Both the position numbers and the translations under genes were made by a program. The notes under the pieces were generated by a model, which was not told where the DNA came from, searched no databases, and worked only from the letters and a program-made list of their open reading frames with translations. A DNA stretch of 51,681 nucleotides. It comes from Azospirillum melinis (GTDB taxonomy: Bacteria; Pseudomonadota; Alphaproteobacteria; Azospirillales; Azospirillaceae). Location of the stretch: positions 1 through 51,681 of the forward strand of contig NZ_WHOS01000051.1 of assembly GCF_013340935.1 (NCBI RefSeq), given 5' to 3'. Of this stretch, positions 33,821 to 42,724 are shown piece after piece (positions within the stretch are counted from its first letter, which is position 1; each line of letters starts with the position of its first letter).

Positions 33821-34945
33821 ATGACCGCCTCCCACAGCGCCTCTGCCCATCCGCTCCGCTTCGTCGGCTTCGTCGGCAACCACAATGCGTCGGAGATCAT
33901 CCCGCGCCAGGGTCCGGTGGTGGACCGCGATTACATCGAGACGGTCGCCAAGGCCCATGAGCTGGGCGGCTTCGATTCGGTGCTCCAGGCCTTCCATGCC
34001 GATGCGCCGGACAGCCTTCAGGTCAGCCAGCACATCACCGGCGTCACCGACCGGCTGGGCGTGCTGATCGCCCACCGCCCCGGCTTCCAGGCGCCGACCA
34101 TCCTCGCCCGCCAACTCGCCACGCTCGACCAGCTGAGCCGCGGCCGCGTCGCCATCAACGTCATCACCGGCGCCGAGCGCAGCGAGCTTGCCCGCGACGG
34201 CAACACGGTGGAGGACAAGGACGACCGCTATGCCCGCACGTCCGAGTTCCTCGACATCGTCCGCGCCGAATGGACCAGCGACAAGCCCTTCGACTATCAG
34301 GGCCGCTTCTATCAGGTCGAAAAGGCCTTCTCGCAGGTGAAGCCCTACAACGCGTCGGGCATCCCGGTGTGGATCGCCGGCGCCTCCGCCGCGGCCGTCG
34401 AGGTGGCGGGACGCCATGCCGACACCTATGCGGTGTGGGGGGAGACCCACGATCAGGTGCGCGAGCTGCTGGCCCGCGTGCGCGCCGCCGTCGCCAAGGC
34501 TGGCCGTCAGCAGCCGGCCTTCAGCCTGTCGCTGCGCCCGATCCTGGCCGAAACCGAGGACGCCGCCTGGGCCAAGGCCGAAGCCATCCATGAGAAGGCC
34601 AAGGCGCTGCTGGAGAAGACCGGCTTCACCCGCGGCGACCTGCCGAACAACGAAGGCGCCCGCCGCCTGCTCTCCATCGCCGACAAGGGCCACCGCCACG
34701 ACAAGCGCCTGTGGACCGCCATCGCCGCCCTGACCGGGGCGAAGGGCAACTCCACCTCGCTGGTCGGCACGCCGGATCAGGTCGCCGACGCCCTGCTCGA
34801 CTATTACGACCTCGGCGTCACCACCTTCCTGATCCGCGGCTTCGACCCGCTGCCCGACGCCATCGCCTATGGCCGCGACCTGCTGCCACGCGTCCGCCAG
34901 CTGGTGGCCGAGCGCCAGCGCGCCCAGGCCGTCGCGGCGGAGTGA
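33821..34945 (+). CDS. FMN-dependent alkanesulfonate monooxygenase-like enzyme (SsuD family, LLM class)
   Basis: A 374-residue luciferase-like monooxygenase that, with FMNH2 from a partner reductase, would split an alkanesulfonate into aldehyde and sulfite. SsuD-family marks are VDRDYIETVAKAHELGGFDS, APTILARQLATLDQLSRGRV, AINVITGAERSELARDGN and GIPVWIAGASAAAVEVAG. The final part includes VGTPDQVADALLDYYDLGV and FLIRGFDPLPDA. The length equals that of SsuD. The start ATG at 33821 has AAGAAGGGA upstream; the frame stays open further upstream but only as shadow of the binding-protein gene. No SsuE-type FMN reductase is in the window. The presence of the importer directly upstream supports the sulfonate role. 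The exact substrate is open. Confidence 0.87.
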   Translation: MTASHSASAHPLRFVGFVGNHNASEIIPRQGPVVDRDYIETVAKAHELGGFDSVLQAFHADAPDSLQVSQHITGVTDRLGVLIAHRPGFQAPTILARQLATLDQLSRGRVAINVITGAERSELARDGNTVEDKDDRYARTSEFLDIVRAEWTSDKPFDYQGRFYQVEKAFSQVKPYNASGIPVWIAGASAAAVEVAGRHADTYAVWGETHDQVRELLARVRAAVAKAGRQQPAFSLSLRPILAETEDAAWAKAEAIHEKAKALLEKTGFTRGDLPNNEGARRLLSIADKGHRHDKRLWTAIAALTGAKGNSTSLVGTPDQVADALLDYYDLGVTTFLIRGFDPLPDAIAYGRDLLPRVRQLVAERQRAQAVAAE

Positions 34946-34951
34946 GGCATC

Positions 34952-35911
34952 GTGCCAGCGCCGTCTCCGGTCATCCTCAACCAGCTTGGCCCTGTCGTGG
35001 GGGAGCGCATCGCCGCCCACCCCTCGCGCCCCACGGTGCTGGACCATCGGGCCGGCCACGCCCCCTGGGACCTGCCGGCCGACGTCGAGGTCCTGCTGAC
35101 CCGTCCGCTGATCGGGTGGGAGGAGGCCCCCGCCGCCCCTCCCCCTGGCTGGGGCAAGGGGATGCGCTGGATCCAGTCGGCTTCCACCGGTATGGATTTC
35201 TACCCGCCCTGGCTGCTCGACGGCGCTCCGGTCGTCACCTGCGCCCGCGGCGTGTCGGCGGCTGCCATCGCCGATTACGCGATGACGGCGATCCTGAGCG
35301 TCGAGAAGCGGTGGGACACCATCCGCCTCGCCGGACCGGAGGACTGGCGGCGCGAGACGCTGGGCAGCCTGTCCGGCAAAAGGCTGGGACTGGCCGGCTT
35401 CGGCGCCATCGGCCGGGCGGTGACCGAGCGAGCGCTCGCTTTCGGGATGACCGTCGGGGCGGTGCGCCGCTCCGGCTGGGCCGAACCGGAACCGGGCATC
35501 GAACCGTTCGACCGGCTGGAGGATCTGGCGGCGGTCAGCGACCATCTGGTGCTCGCCCTGCCGTTGACCGCCGCCACCCGCGGGCTGGTGAGCGCAGCCC
35601 TTCTGGCGCAGGTCAAGCCGGGGCTGCATCTGGTCAACGTCGCCCGCGGCGCGCTGGTCGATCAGGACGCCCTGCTCGCCGCCATCGGCAGCGGCCGGGT
35701 CGCCAACGCCACGCTCGACGTGACCGACCCCGAACCATTGCCCGCCGGCCACCCCTTCTACAGCCATCCCGCGATCCGGCTGACGCCGCATGTCTCGTGG
35801 TCCGCCCCGGACTTCGACCGGCGGCTGGCCGACCGCATCCTCGCCAACCTCGACGCCTATGCGCGCAGCGAACCGCTGCGCGACGTGGTGGACGCCGCCA
35901 CCGGCTACTGA
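34952..35911 (+). CDS. D-isomer-specific 2-hydroxyacid dehydrogenase
   Basis: A 319-residue NAD(P)-dependent dehydrogenase. The nucleotide-binding motif is RLGLAGFGAIGRAV, the catalytic Arg lies in VNVARGALVDQDAL, the Glu in DVTDPEPLPAGHPF and the His in RLTPHVSWSAP. The N-terminal part includes MRWIQSASTGMDFY, common in the branch that contains hydroxypyruvate/glyoxylate reductases. It starts with GTG at 34952, six bases after the monooxygenase stop, so it is likely cotranslated. It may process the aldehyde- or ketoacid-derived product of desulfonation; that is inference. A second, different member of the family is at 11158-12174. Confidence 0.87.
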   Translation: MPAPSPVILNQLGPVVGERIAAHPSRPTVLDHRAGHAPWDLPADVEVLLTRPLIGWEEAPAAPPPGWGKGMRWIQSASTGMDFYPPWLLDGAPVVTCARGVSAAAIADYAMTAILSVEKRWDTIRLAGPEDWRRETLGSLSGKRLGLAGFGAIGRAVTERALAFGMTVGAVRRSGWAEPEPGIEPFDRLEDLAAVSDHLVLALPLTAATRGLVSAALLAQVKPGLHLVNVARGALVDQDALLAAIGSGRVANATLDVTDPEPLPAGHPFYSHPAIRLTPHVSWSAPDFDRRLADRILANLDAYARSEPLRDVVDAATGY

Positions 35912-35937
35912 CCCTTTCCCGACGGAGCCCCTGCCCG

Positions 35938-36723
35938 ATGACCCATATCCAGCCCAGGCCGCGCAAATTCTGGCCGCCAGTGGACCCCGTCAGTTACACG
36001 AGCGTCGAGGAGGAGCGGCAGCACCGCAAGCAGCGGCTCGCCGCCACCTTCCGCCTGTTCGGCCGCTACGGCTTCGACCAGGGGCTGGCCGGCCATGTCA
36101 CCGCGCGTGACCCGGAGCATCCCGACCGCTTCTGGATCAACCCGCTGGGTCAGCATTTCCGCACCATCCGGGTGTCGGACCTGCATCTGGTCGACGGCGA
36201 CGGCACCATCCTGTACGGCGACCGCGCCATCAACCAGGCCGGCTTCACCATCCATTCCGCCATCCACCGGGCGCGTCCCGACGTGGTGGCCGCCGCCCAC
36301 ACCCATTCGACCTACGGCAAGGCATGGTCGGCGCTCGGCCAACCGCTCGCCCCGCTGAGCCAGGATGCGGCGGCGTTCTACGAGGATCAGGTGATCTTCG
36401 ACCCCTATTCCGGCGTCGTCCTCACCGAGGGCGAAGGCCGGCGGCTGGTGGAGGCGCTGGGCGACCGGAAACTGGCGATCCTGAAGAACCACGGCCTGCT
36501 GACCGTCGGCCCGAGCGTCGAGGCCGCCGCCTGGTGGTTCATCAGCGCCGACAACGCCGCCCACACCCAGCTGCTGGCCGAGGCCGCCGGCCGGCCCCAG
36601 CCCATCGACCATGAGACGGCGCTGCTGACCCGGTCGCAGGTCGGCACCCACCAGGGCGGCGCCTACAACTTCCACCCGCTGTGGGAATGGATCGTGGCGG
36701 CCGAACCCGACCTGCTCGACTGA
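35938..36723 (+). CDS. Class II aldolase/adducin-family protein
   Basis: A 261-residue zinc enzyme of the class II aldolase/adducin fold. The zinc histidines are His121 and His123 in AAHTHSTYGKAW, and His185 in LKNHGLLTVG. The N-terminus RLFGRYGFDQGLAGHVTARD and INPLGQHFRTIRVSDL match the branch of small aldolase-like proteins often found with oxygenases. It would cleave or decarboxylate a hydroxy-keto acid. It lies 26 bases after the dehydrogenase gene and 38 bases before a binding-protein gene, consistent with a carbon-skeleton step after C-S cleavage. Substrate not known. Confidence 0.86.
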   Translation: MTHIQPRPRKFWPPVDPVSYTSVEEERQHRKQRLAATFRLFGRYGFDQGLAGHVTARDPEHPDRFWINPLGQHFRTIRVSDLHLVDGDGTILYGDRAINQAGFTIHSAIHRARPDVVAAAHTHSTYGKAWSALGQPLAPLSQDAAAFYEDQVIFDPYSGVVLTEGEGRRLVEALGDRKLAILKNHGLLTVGPSVEAAAWWFISADNAAHTQLLAEAAGRPQPIDHETALLTRSQVGTHQGGAYNFHPLWEWIVAAEPDLLD

Positions 36724-36761
36724 CCCTGTCCCGTTCCACCTTTCGTGAAAGCACAAGAACG

Positions 36762-37769
36762 ATGACCGCGAACCCGGCCCTTTCCCTGTTCCGCCGTCCC
36801 CTGTCCCGCCGCGGCCTGATTGCCGCCGGCGCCGTCACCCTCGCCGCCCCCTTCGTTCTGCGCCGCCGGGCGGTGGCGGCGGAACCGCTCCGCCTGTCGT
36901 GGAACGCGGGGGCCGTCTGCTTCTCCGCCGTGCCGCTGGCCTTCCAGCTCGACCTGTTCAAGAAGCACGGGCTGGAGGTCGAGCTGGTCAACTTCACCGG
37001 CTCCACCGACCAGCTGCTGGAAGCCATCGCCACCGGCAAGGCCGATGCCGGCGTCGGCATGGCGTTGCGCTGGCTGAAGCCGCTGGAGCAGGGCTTCGAC
37101 GTGAAGATTTCCGCCGGCCTGCATGGCGGCTGCATGCGGCTGTTCGGGGCGAAGGCGGCAGGGGTGAAGACGGTGCTCGACCTGCCGGGCAAGGTCATCG
37201 GCGTCAGCGACATGGCCAGCCCGTCGAAGAATTTCTTCTCGGTCGTGCTGACCAAATTCGGCCTCGACCCCAACAAGGACGTCGAATGGCGCCAGTTCCC
37301 CGCCGACCTGCTGGGTCTGGCGGTGGAGAAGGGAGAAATCCACGCCATCGCCGACGGCGACCCGCTGGTCTGGAGCCAGACCAAGAATCCGCAGATGGTG
37401 GAGATCACCAACAATGTCTGCGGCGAGTTCGCAACCCGCACCTGCTGCCTCGTCGGCGTGCGCGGCAGCCTGCTGCGCGACAACCGTCCGGCGGCCAAGG
37501 CGCTGACCGCCGCCCTGATCGAGGCGCAGCACGCGGCTTACGCCGACCTCCGCGCCGCCGCCGCGGCCTATGCCCCCTTCGCCCCGAAATTCCCGGTGGA
37601 GGAGCTGGAGGCGATGCTGCGCAGCCACGCCCACAATGTCACCCCCATCGGCGACGAGCTGCGCCAGCAGCTGGCGCTCTACACCGACGAGCTGAAGAGC
37701 GTGTCGGTCATCAAGCGCTCGACCGACAGCCAGCGCTTCGCCGGGCGCATCACGGTCGACCTCGCCTGA
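36762..37769 (+). CDS. ABC substrate-binding protein (NMT1/SsuA-like), orphan
   Basis: A 335-residue periplasmic binding protein with a twin-arginine-like signal (LSRRGLIAAGAVTLAAPFVL, cut near AVAAEP). The mature part reads PLRLSWNAGAVCFSAVPLAF, FTGSTDQLLEAIATGKADAG and LLGLAVEKGEIHAIADGDP, the NMT1/SsuA pattern. It has an unusual Cys content for this group (AVCFSA, GGCMRL, NVCGEF, TRTCCLV). I start at the ATG at 36762; the open frame to 36681 overlaps the aldolase gene. No permease/ATPase pair is adjacent, so it may feed the importer at 31037. Followed after 30 bases by the acyl-CoA-dehydrogenase-fold gene. Confidence 0.85.
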   Translation: MTANPALSLFRRPLSRRGLIAAGAVTLAAPFVLRRRAVAAEPLRLSWNAGAVCFSAVPLAFQLDLFKKHGLEVELVNFTGSTDQLLEAIATGKADAGVGMALRWLKPLEQGFDVKISAGLHGGCMRLFGAKAAGVKTVLDLPGKVIGVSDMASPSKNFFSVVLTKFGLDPNKDVEWRQFPADLLGLAVEKGEIHAIADGDPLVWSQTKNPQMVEITNNVCGEFATRTCCLVGVRGSLLRDNRPAAKALTAALIEAQHAAYADLRAAAAAYAPFAPKFPVEELEAMLRSHAHNVTPIGDELRQQLALYTDELKSVSVIKRSTDSQRFAGRITVDLA

Positions 37770-37799
37770 ACCGGCTCCACTGTAGCGGGATTGCCTGCC

Positions 37800-39005
37800 A
37801 TGCCCTTTGACGACCTGCCCTTTCCGGCCTCTCCGTTCGCCGGGACCGCCCCGGTCCCGGCGGTCGACCCCTCGCTGATCGCCACCCTGTCGGCGGAGTT
37901 CGCGACGCGCGCCGCGGAGCATGACGGCGCGGCAAGCTTCCCCTTCGAGAATTTCGAGCGGCTGGCATCATTCGGGCTTCCGGCGCTGGTCACCCCGGAA
38001 GCGGCAGGCGGCAAGGGCGGTGGGCTGCGCGATGCGCTGGCGGTGGTCAACGGGATCGCCGCCGGCGAACCGTCCACCGCGCTGGTTTTGGTGCTGCAAT
38101 ATGTCATCCACAACCAGCTCTGGCGCGGGTCCGCCTGGCCGGAGGCGCTGCGCGAGCGCATCGCCCGCTCCGCCGCGACCGACGGCGCGCTGATCAACAT
38201 CCTGCGGGTCGAGCCGGAACTGGGCACGCCGCACCGCGGCGGGCTGCCGGCGACGGTGGCGCGCAAGGTGCCGGGCGGCTGGCGCATTTCGGGCACCAAG
38301 ATCTATTCCACCGGCATTCCGGCGCTGTCCTGGCTCGGCGTCTGGGCCCGCACCGACGATGCCGAGCCGCTGGTCGGCACCTGGGTGGTCCCGCGCGGCA
38401 CCGGCCTGACCGAACAGGGAATCGAGGTGCGGGAAAGCTGGAACCACATCGGCATGCGGGCCAGCGGCAGCCACGAGGTGGTGTTCCGCGACGTCTTCGT
38501 CCCCGATGACCATGCCGGCGAGCTGCGCCCGCCCGCCGGCTGGGCCGCCCCCGACGCGGTCGCCACCGCCTGGATGGCTGCCCTGTTCAGCGGCGTCTAT
38601 GACGGCATCGCCCGCTCCGCCCGCGACTGGCTGGTCGGCTTCCTGCACGCCCGCAAGCCGACGGGGCTGAACGGTGCGTCGCTCGCCACCGTCCCCCGCC
38701 TGCAGGAGGCCCTAGGCGGGATCGAAGCGCTTCTGCTGACCAACCGCATCCTCCTGCGGTCCCTGTCGGCGGCGGTGGACGGCGGCACGCCGCCTTCGCA
38801 GAGCGACGCCCTGCTGGTGAAATACACGGTGACCAACAACGCCATCGATGCGGTGGCGCGGGCGCTGGAGGTCACCGGCAATCCCGGCCTGTCGCGCGAC
38901 AACCCGCTGGAGCGCCATCACCGCGATGTCCTGTGCGCCCGCGTCCATGCCCCGCAGAACGACATGATCCTGACCGGCGCCGGGCGCGCCGCCCTGGCGC
39001 GGTAA
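37800..39005 (+). CDS. Acyl-CoA dehydrogenase-fold flavoprotein (SfnB/DszC-like)
   Basis: A 401-residue flavoprotein of the acyl-CoA dehydrogenase fold. Recognisable segments are FGLPALVTPEAAGGKGGGL, GWRISGTKIYSTGIPALSWL (the flavin-domain strand region), SWNHIGMRASGSHEVVF and HHRDVLCARVHAPQND at the C-terminus. The end pattern lacks the usual catalytic Glu context of true dehydrogenases and resembles SfnB/DszC-type monooxygenases tied to sulfur acquisition. It lies at the end of the sulfonate operon, which supports that reading. It would use reduced flavin to oxidise a thio compound; a true dehydrogenase role is possible. The start ATG at 37800 has GCGGGA upstream. Confidence 0.83.
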   Translation: MPFDDLPFPASPFAGTAPVPAVDPSLIATLSAEFATRAAEHDGAASFPFENFERLASFGLPALVTPEAAGGKGGGLRDALAVVNGIAAGEPSTALVLVLQYVIHNQLWRGSAWPEALRERIARSAATDGALINILRVEPELGTPHRGGLPATVARKVPGGWRISGTKIYSTGIPALSWLGVWARTDDAEPLVGTWVVPRGTGLTEQGIEVRESWNHIGMRASGSHEVVFRDVFVPDDHAGELRPPAGWAAPDAVATAWMAALFSGVYDGIARSARDWLVGFLHARKPTGLNGASLATVPRLQEALGGIEALLLTNRILLRSLSAAVDGGTPPSQSDALLVKYTVTNNAIDAVARALEVTGNPGLSRDNPLERHHRDVLCARVHAPQNDMILTGAGRAALAR

Positions 39006-39016
39006 GCGGCCGGCCG

Positions 39017-39895
39017 TCATTGCAAGGCGTAGCGAACGGGAAGCGTGATGTCGATCTGAGCGCGGCCCATCCCGGCGGGGATCGGCGGAAGCGGCGACGC
39101 ACGCTGGATCATCTCTTCCGCGGCCCGGTCGAGGCTGCCATGCCCCGATCCCTGGACGACCGCCCAGCCCGTTATGGTGCCGTCGGCGACGATGGTGAAG
39201 CGGACCACCACCGTGCCTTCCTCCCGCTTCAGGCGCGCTGCCTGCGGATAGGTCTTGTGACGGGCCAGCCTTGCCTGGATCGTGCCGAAGTAATCGGCCG
39301 CCTGCCTGTCGGAGTTGGCAGGCGGGTCCGAGGGTGGCGCCGAAACCGCCGCCGGAGCGGCCGGCTGGGTAGCTGGTGCCGATGACGCCTGCGCCGCCGG
39401 CTGCTCGACACGCCCGGACCTGTCCGTCGGGGGGATTGCGGCCGGCAGGGCCCTAATGGGAGACGGGGCATGTTGCGGGGGGCCGGGCGATGGCCGGCGT
39501 GCCGGAATCGGCGGCCTGACGGGCGGCGGCGTCTCCTCCTTGGTCTCCTCCTTGAGCGGCTCCGCCGGGACCGGCGCGGACGGCTCCGCGACCGGTGTAT
39601 CGGCGACCGGCGGCATCGGGGCATCGGGAAGCGATTCCGTAGCAGCGTCGCCGGTGTCTGGCGACGGCGCCGGCGGTTCAGCCGCAGCCGCGACGAAGGA
39701 AAGTTCCACCGCAACCACCGCCGGCGGGGGAGCCGGCGGTGCATGCAGACCGACCGCAAGGGCGATCACCCCCGCGTGCATGGCGAGCGAGAACGGCAGG
39801 CTCCACCGCGCTGTCCCGGTCCGGGCGGCCGATGGAACGGGGGCCGGTTCCGCGGCAAGACGGGGCGAGGCGGCAATCGTCCGGTGCTCGGGCAT
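39017..39895 (-). CDS. tonB: Energy transducer TonB
   Basis: A 292-residue TonB. One membrane helix near residues 31-50 (LPFSLAMHAGVIALAVGLHA) is followed by a long Pro/Ala/Glu-rich periplasmic spacer (for example EPLKEETKEETPPPVRPPIP). The C-terminal domain (~205-292) has the classic YPQAARLKREEGTVVVRFTI and GSGHGSLDRAAEEMIQRASP. It carries proton-motive energy from ExbB/ExbD to outer-membrane receptors; exbBD are not in the window. It lies 48 bases after the OprC-like receptor gene on the same strand, so it is probably a dedicated TonB for that receptor. Confidence 0.92.
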   Translation of the reverse strand: MPEHRTIAASPRLAAEPAPVPSAARTGTARWSLPFSLAMHAGVIALAVGLHAPPAPPPAVVAVELSFVAAAAEPPAPSPDTGDAATESLPDAPMPPVADTPVAEPSAPVPAEPLKEETKEETPPPVRPPIPARRPSPGPPQHAPSPIRALPAAIPPTDRSGRVEQPAAQASSAPATQPAAPAAVSAPPSDPPANSDRQAADYFGTIQARLARHKTYPQAARLKREEGTVVVRFTIVADGTITGWAVVQGSGHGSLDRAAEEMIQRASPLPPIPAGMGRAQIDITLPVRYALQ

Positions 39896-39943
39896 GGAGC
39901 GGACCTTCGGCAGGGAGAGGTGCGGTGCGACGGACGGTCCGCC

Positions 39944-42145
39944 TTAGAACTTCACCGTCATGCCTGCGATAAAGGACCGCCCCGCCCCCGGCAGCGCGCC
40001 GACGGTGCCCCGGCTTCCCCCCGCCCGGAAGTCGGCATAGTCGACACCGCCAAGCGGCAGGTAATACTGCCGGTCGAACAGGTTCTCGACGCCGGCATCG
40101 ACCCGGACGTTGCCCCACTCGTATCCCGTCCGCAGATTGACCAGCGCATAGCTGGGTGTCTTCGGTTCGTTGCGCGCCGCTTCCACTCGGTCCTTGCGGG
40201 CGGTCGCCTGCAACTCGACGGTGCTGTTCCATCCGCCCAGCCGGTGCTCCATCGTCAGCAGGGCGTTCAGCGGCATGATGTGGTAGAGCGCGTCGCCGGT
40301 GTCGAGGTTGCGGCCATGCACCCAGCCGACGACGCCGGACAGGCGGAAGGAGCCGATCCTGTCATCCTCGTACAGCCCGGCCGCCGCCGACAGGTTGGCG
40401 CCGAGCAGGATGGCGTCATGGTTGGCAAAGCGCAGCTTGACGAAGCCGTTGCTCAGCGTGCCGATCCGCTCGACGTCGATGAAATCCTGCACATAGGTGT
40501 AATATGGGGTCAGCTTGACCTCCCAGGATTTGCGGGCGGCATCGTGCAGCGACAAAGTGGTGCTGACGGTGTTGGCGACCTCCGGCTTGAGGTCGGGATT
40601 GCCGACATAGCCGTTGGCATCGCCGAACCAGCCGTTCATGCTGCTCGACATCGCGCCGGTACCCCAGGCATAGCGCTCGTAGAGGTTCGGCGAGCGGGTC
40701 TTGCGGGCGTAGCCGGCTTCGATCGCGCTGGTGTCGGAGGGGGTGTAGCGGACCAGGGCCGTCGCATCGAAATTGACGTCGGTGCGGCCACGGCCGCGGG
40801 CGTTGAAGGCGCGCGCGTCGGCCGCATCCGGGTTGGCCATCGGCATCATGCCCCCCATGCCCATGCCCAGGCTGTTCTGCCAGGAATAGGGCTGCACCGC
40901 ACCGGTGTCCATCCACACCACGTCGTTGCGCACGCCGAGCAGCGTCGTCCAGGCCGGCGACCAGGTTGCCTCCCACTCGGCGAAGGTGCCGAGGCGGTTG
41001 CGGGTGCCGTCCTTGACGTTCCAGTAGGTCAGCGGACTCATCATGCTGCTGCCCGCAACAGGGTCCCACCAGTCGTCCAGATGGGTGTGGCGGAACTCGC
41101 TGCCGACCCGCAGAATGTCGCGTGCCGACAGCGGCAGCGTCGCCTTGACCGAATAGCCGGCGTCGGTGGTCAGCGTGTCCATCGGCATGCCGCCGCCGGC
41201 GCTGCCGCCCTTGTCCTCCAGGAAATTCATGGTGTGCCGCGTCCGCCGCCAGTTGGCGCGGGCGTCGAGATTTCCCCAGTCGAAGGCCCCTTCGTACCGG
41301 CCGTTCAGGAAGGCGGTGCGGTTGTCGGTCAAATCCATGCGCTGGGTGGGAAAGCCCTGGTAGGGCATGGTCTGGATGCCGCCCTGCACCGTGACCTGCT
41401 GACCGTCGCGGCGCGCCCCGAACGTCACCGCATTGTCCTGCACGTTATAGAGGGTCGAGCGGACGGTCTGGCCGTCGCCGGCCTTGTAGTTCCCGGCCCG
41501 GCTCCAGGATCCGCTGTAGCCCAGGCTGAGGCTGTCGGTGGCGACGGACGCCTCGGCGGCCCCCGTCACGCCGCGGCCGTTGGACCGGTAGGAGGCCGAC
41601 AGTTTGCCCTCGGTATGCACCGCCTCGCCCGCCGGAGCGAAGACCGGAGGCGCGCTTTCGGCGGCGATGGTGCCGGCGATGCTGTCGCCGCCGGCGCTGA
41701 CCGGCGTGATCCCGGCCAGCACTTCGATCTTGGACAGGCGCGTCGGCGTGATGGTGGACAGCGCCGGGTTCATCTGGTTGGGACAGGCGGGGGCAACGGG
41801 CGCGCCGTCGACCAGCACGTTGACGCGGTCGGCGCCCAGCCCGTTCAGCGCGGGCAGGCTCGACACGCCGCCATTGCCGTAGAGGCTGACGCCGGGCAAG
41901 CCGCGCAGCAAGGCCGCGACGTCTCCGGTGGTGGGCCGGCGGGCGGCCAGCCCATCTCCGCCCAGGGCGGTGCCGGCGGCCAGGGCATCGTCCGGGCCTG
42001 CGATCACGGAAATCGCCGGAAGCGATTGGGCAAGCGGCGGACCAAACGGCGGAACGGTCTGGGCGGACACGGCGGCGGGGAACAGGGCAGCACCGGACAG
42101 CAGGGCGGCGCGCAGGGCGCCGGCCGCGGCGAAACGCAACATCAT
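39944..42145 (-). CDS. TonB-dependent outer-membrane receptor, OprC/NosA copper type
   Basis: A 733-residue receptor with signal peptide (MMLRFAAAGALRAALLSGAA, cut after VSAQ). The plug domain (~45-170) includes GLPGVSLYGNGGVSSLPALN and RLSKIEVLAGITPVSAGGDS, and the barrel ends in a C-terminal Phe (FIAGMTVKF). The copper-binding CxxxM and HxM motifs described for Pseudomonas OprC are both present: Cys121/Met125 in ACPNQMNPAL and His304/Met306 in RHTMNFLED. A Met/Gly-rich loop (LGMGMGGMMPMA) adds to a copper signature. Start: the ATG at 42145 gives a clean signal peptide; the frame is open to 42262. It is between a DUF2946-like gene and tonB. Copper is the best-supported ligand; a Zur box upstream makes zinc worth testing. 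Confidence 0.9.
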   Translation of the reverse strand: MMLRFAAAGALRAALLSGAALFPAAVSAQTVPPFGPPLAQSLPAISVIAGPDDALAAGTALGGDGLAARRPTTGDVAALLRGLPGVSLYGNGGVSSLPALNGLGADRVNVLVDGAPVAPACPNQMNPALSTITPTRLSKIEVLAGITPVSAGGDSIAGTIAAESAPPVFAPAGEAVHTEGKLSASYRSNGRGVTGAAEASVATDSLSLGYSGSWSRAGNYKAGDGQTVRSTLYNVQDNAVTFGARRDGQQVTVQGGIQTMPYQGFPTQRMDLTDNRTAFLNGRYEGAFDWGNLDARANWRRTRHTMNFLEDKGGSAGGGMPMDTLTTDAGYSVKATLPLSARDILRVGSEFRHTHLDDWWDPVAGSSMMSPLTYWNVKDGTRNRLGTFAEWEATWSPAWTTLLGVRNDVVWMDTGAVQPYSWQNSLGMGMGGMMPMANPDAADARAFNARGRGRTDVNFDATALVRYTPSDTSAIEAGYARKTRSPNLYERYAWGTGAMSSSMNGWFGDANGYVGNPDLKPEVANTVSTTLSLHDAARKSWEVKLTPYYTYVQDFIDVERIGTLSNGFVKLRFANHDAILLGANLSAAAGLYEDDRIGSFRLSGVVGWVHGRNLDTGDALYHIMPLNALLTMEHRLGGWNSTVELQATARKDRVEAARNEPKTPSYALVNLRTGYEWGNVRVDAGVENLFDRQYYLPLGGVDYADFRAGGSRGTVGALPGAGRSFIAGMTVKF

Positions 42146-42283
42146 GAGATATCTCGATCTGAGGCCAGCCGAACACGGCTCCGCGACATCGGCGCGAAGG
42201 ATGTGCAAGGCTGCGAACAGGGAAGGTCGGCAAGGGCGGATCGCCGCGCGGACGTCCCGCATGGCGATCCCGCAACTCCGGCC

Positions 42284-42724
42284 TCAGACCGGTGGCGCGC
42301 GGGCCTGGAGGGTGGAGAGGAACCAGCCGGCGGCAATCACGTCGCCGGGCAAGACTTCCGGGCTGTGGCGCCCGACCGACGCGCGCGTCATCCGCAGTTC
42401 CGGCGGCGGCAGCGCCAATCCGCCGATCAGCGGACAGAGCGGGCAGGAACCGCCCGACATCAGCAGATAGCCTTGGCCCGAATCGCTCTTCGCCGAATCG
42501 CTCTCGTCGCCTGCCGGATCGCCTGCCATTCCGTGGTCGTCCATAACCACGGTCTTGAACCCATCCGGCGTGCAGATGACGATCCGGCTGCTCTCGGCCG
42601 CGTTGGCGGATGCGATGACGGCAGGCATCCAGGCCCAGGCGACGACCTGCAACAGCAGCGCAATCGCACCGGCCGCAAGGCCGGCCCGTCGCACGGGTCG
42701 CAGTCTGTCCGGGGTCGCGCTCAT
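42284..42724 (-). CDS. DUF2946-like small exported protein with CPLC motif
   Basis: A 146-residue protein with an N-terminal membrane segment or signal (AAGAIALLLQVVAWAWMPAV) and the DUF2946-type pattern RIVICTPDGFKTVVMDD followed by GGSCPLCPLIGGLALPP. The two cysteines of CPLC and the single Cys in ICTPDG are the usual conserved positions, suggesting metal binding or a redox role in the periplasm. Such genes often lie next to copper-linked TonB receptors, as here, where the receptor starts 139 bases downstream. The ATG at 42724 gives the best signal; the frame is open upstream to 43102. Function is unknown. Confidence 0.72.
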   Translation of the reverse strand: MSATPDRLRPVRRAGLAAGAIALLLQVVAWAWMPAVIASANAAESSRIVICTPDGFKTVVMDDHGMAGDPAGDESDSAKSDSGQGYLLMSGGSCPLCPLIGGLALPPPELRMTRASVGRHSPEVLPGDVIAAGWFLSTLQARAPPV

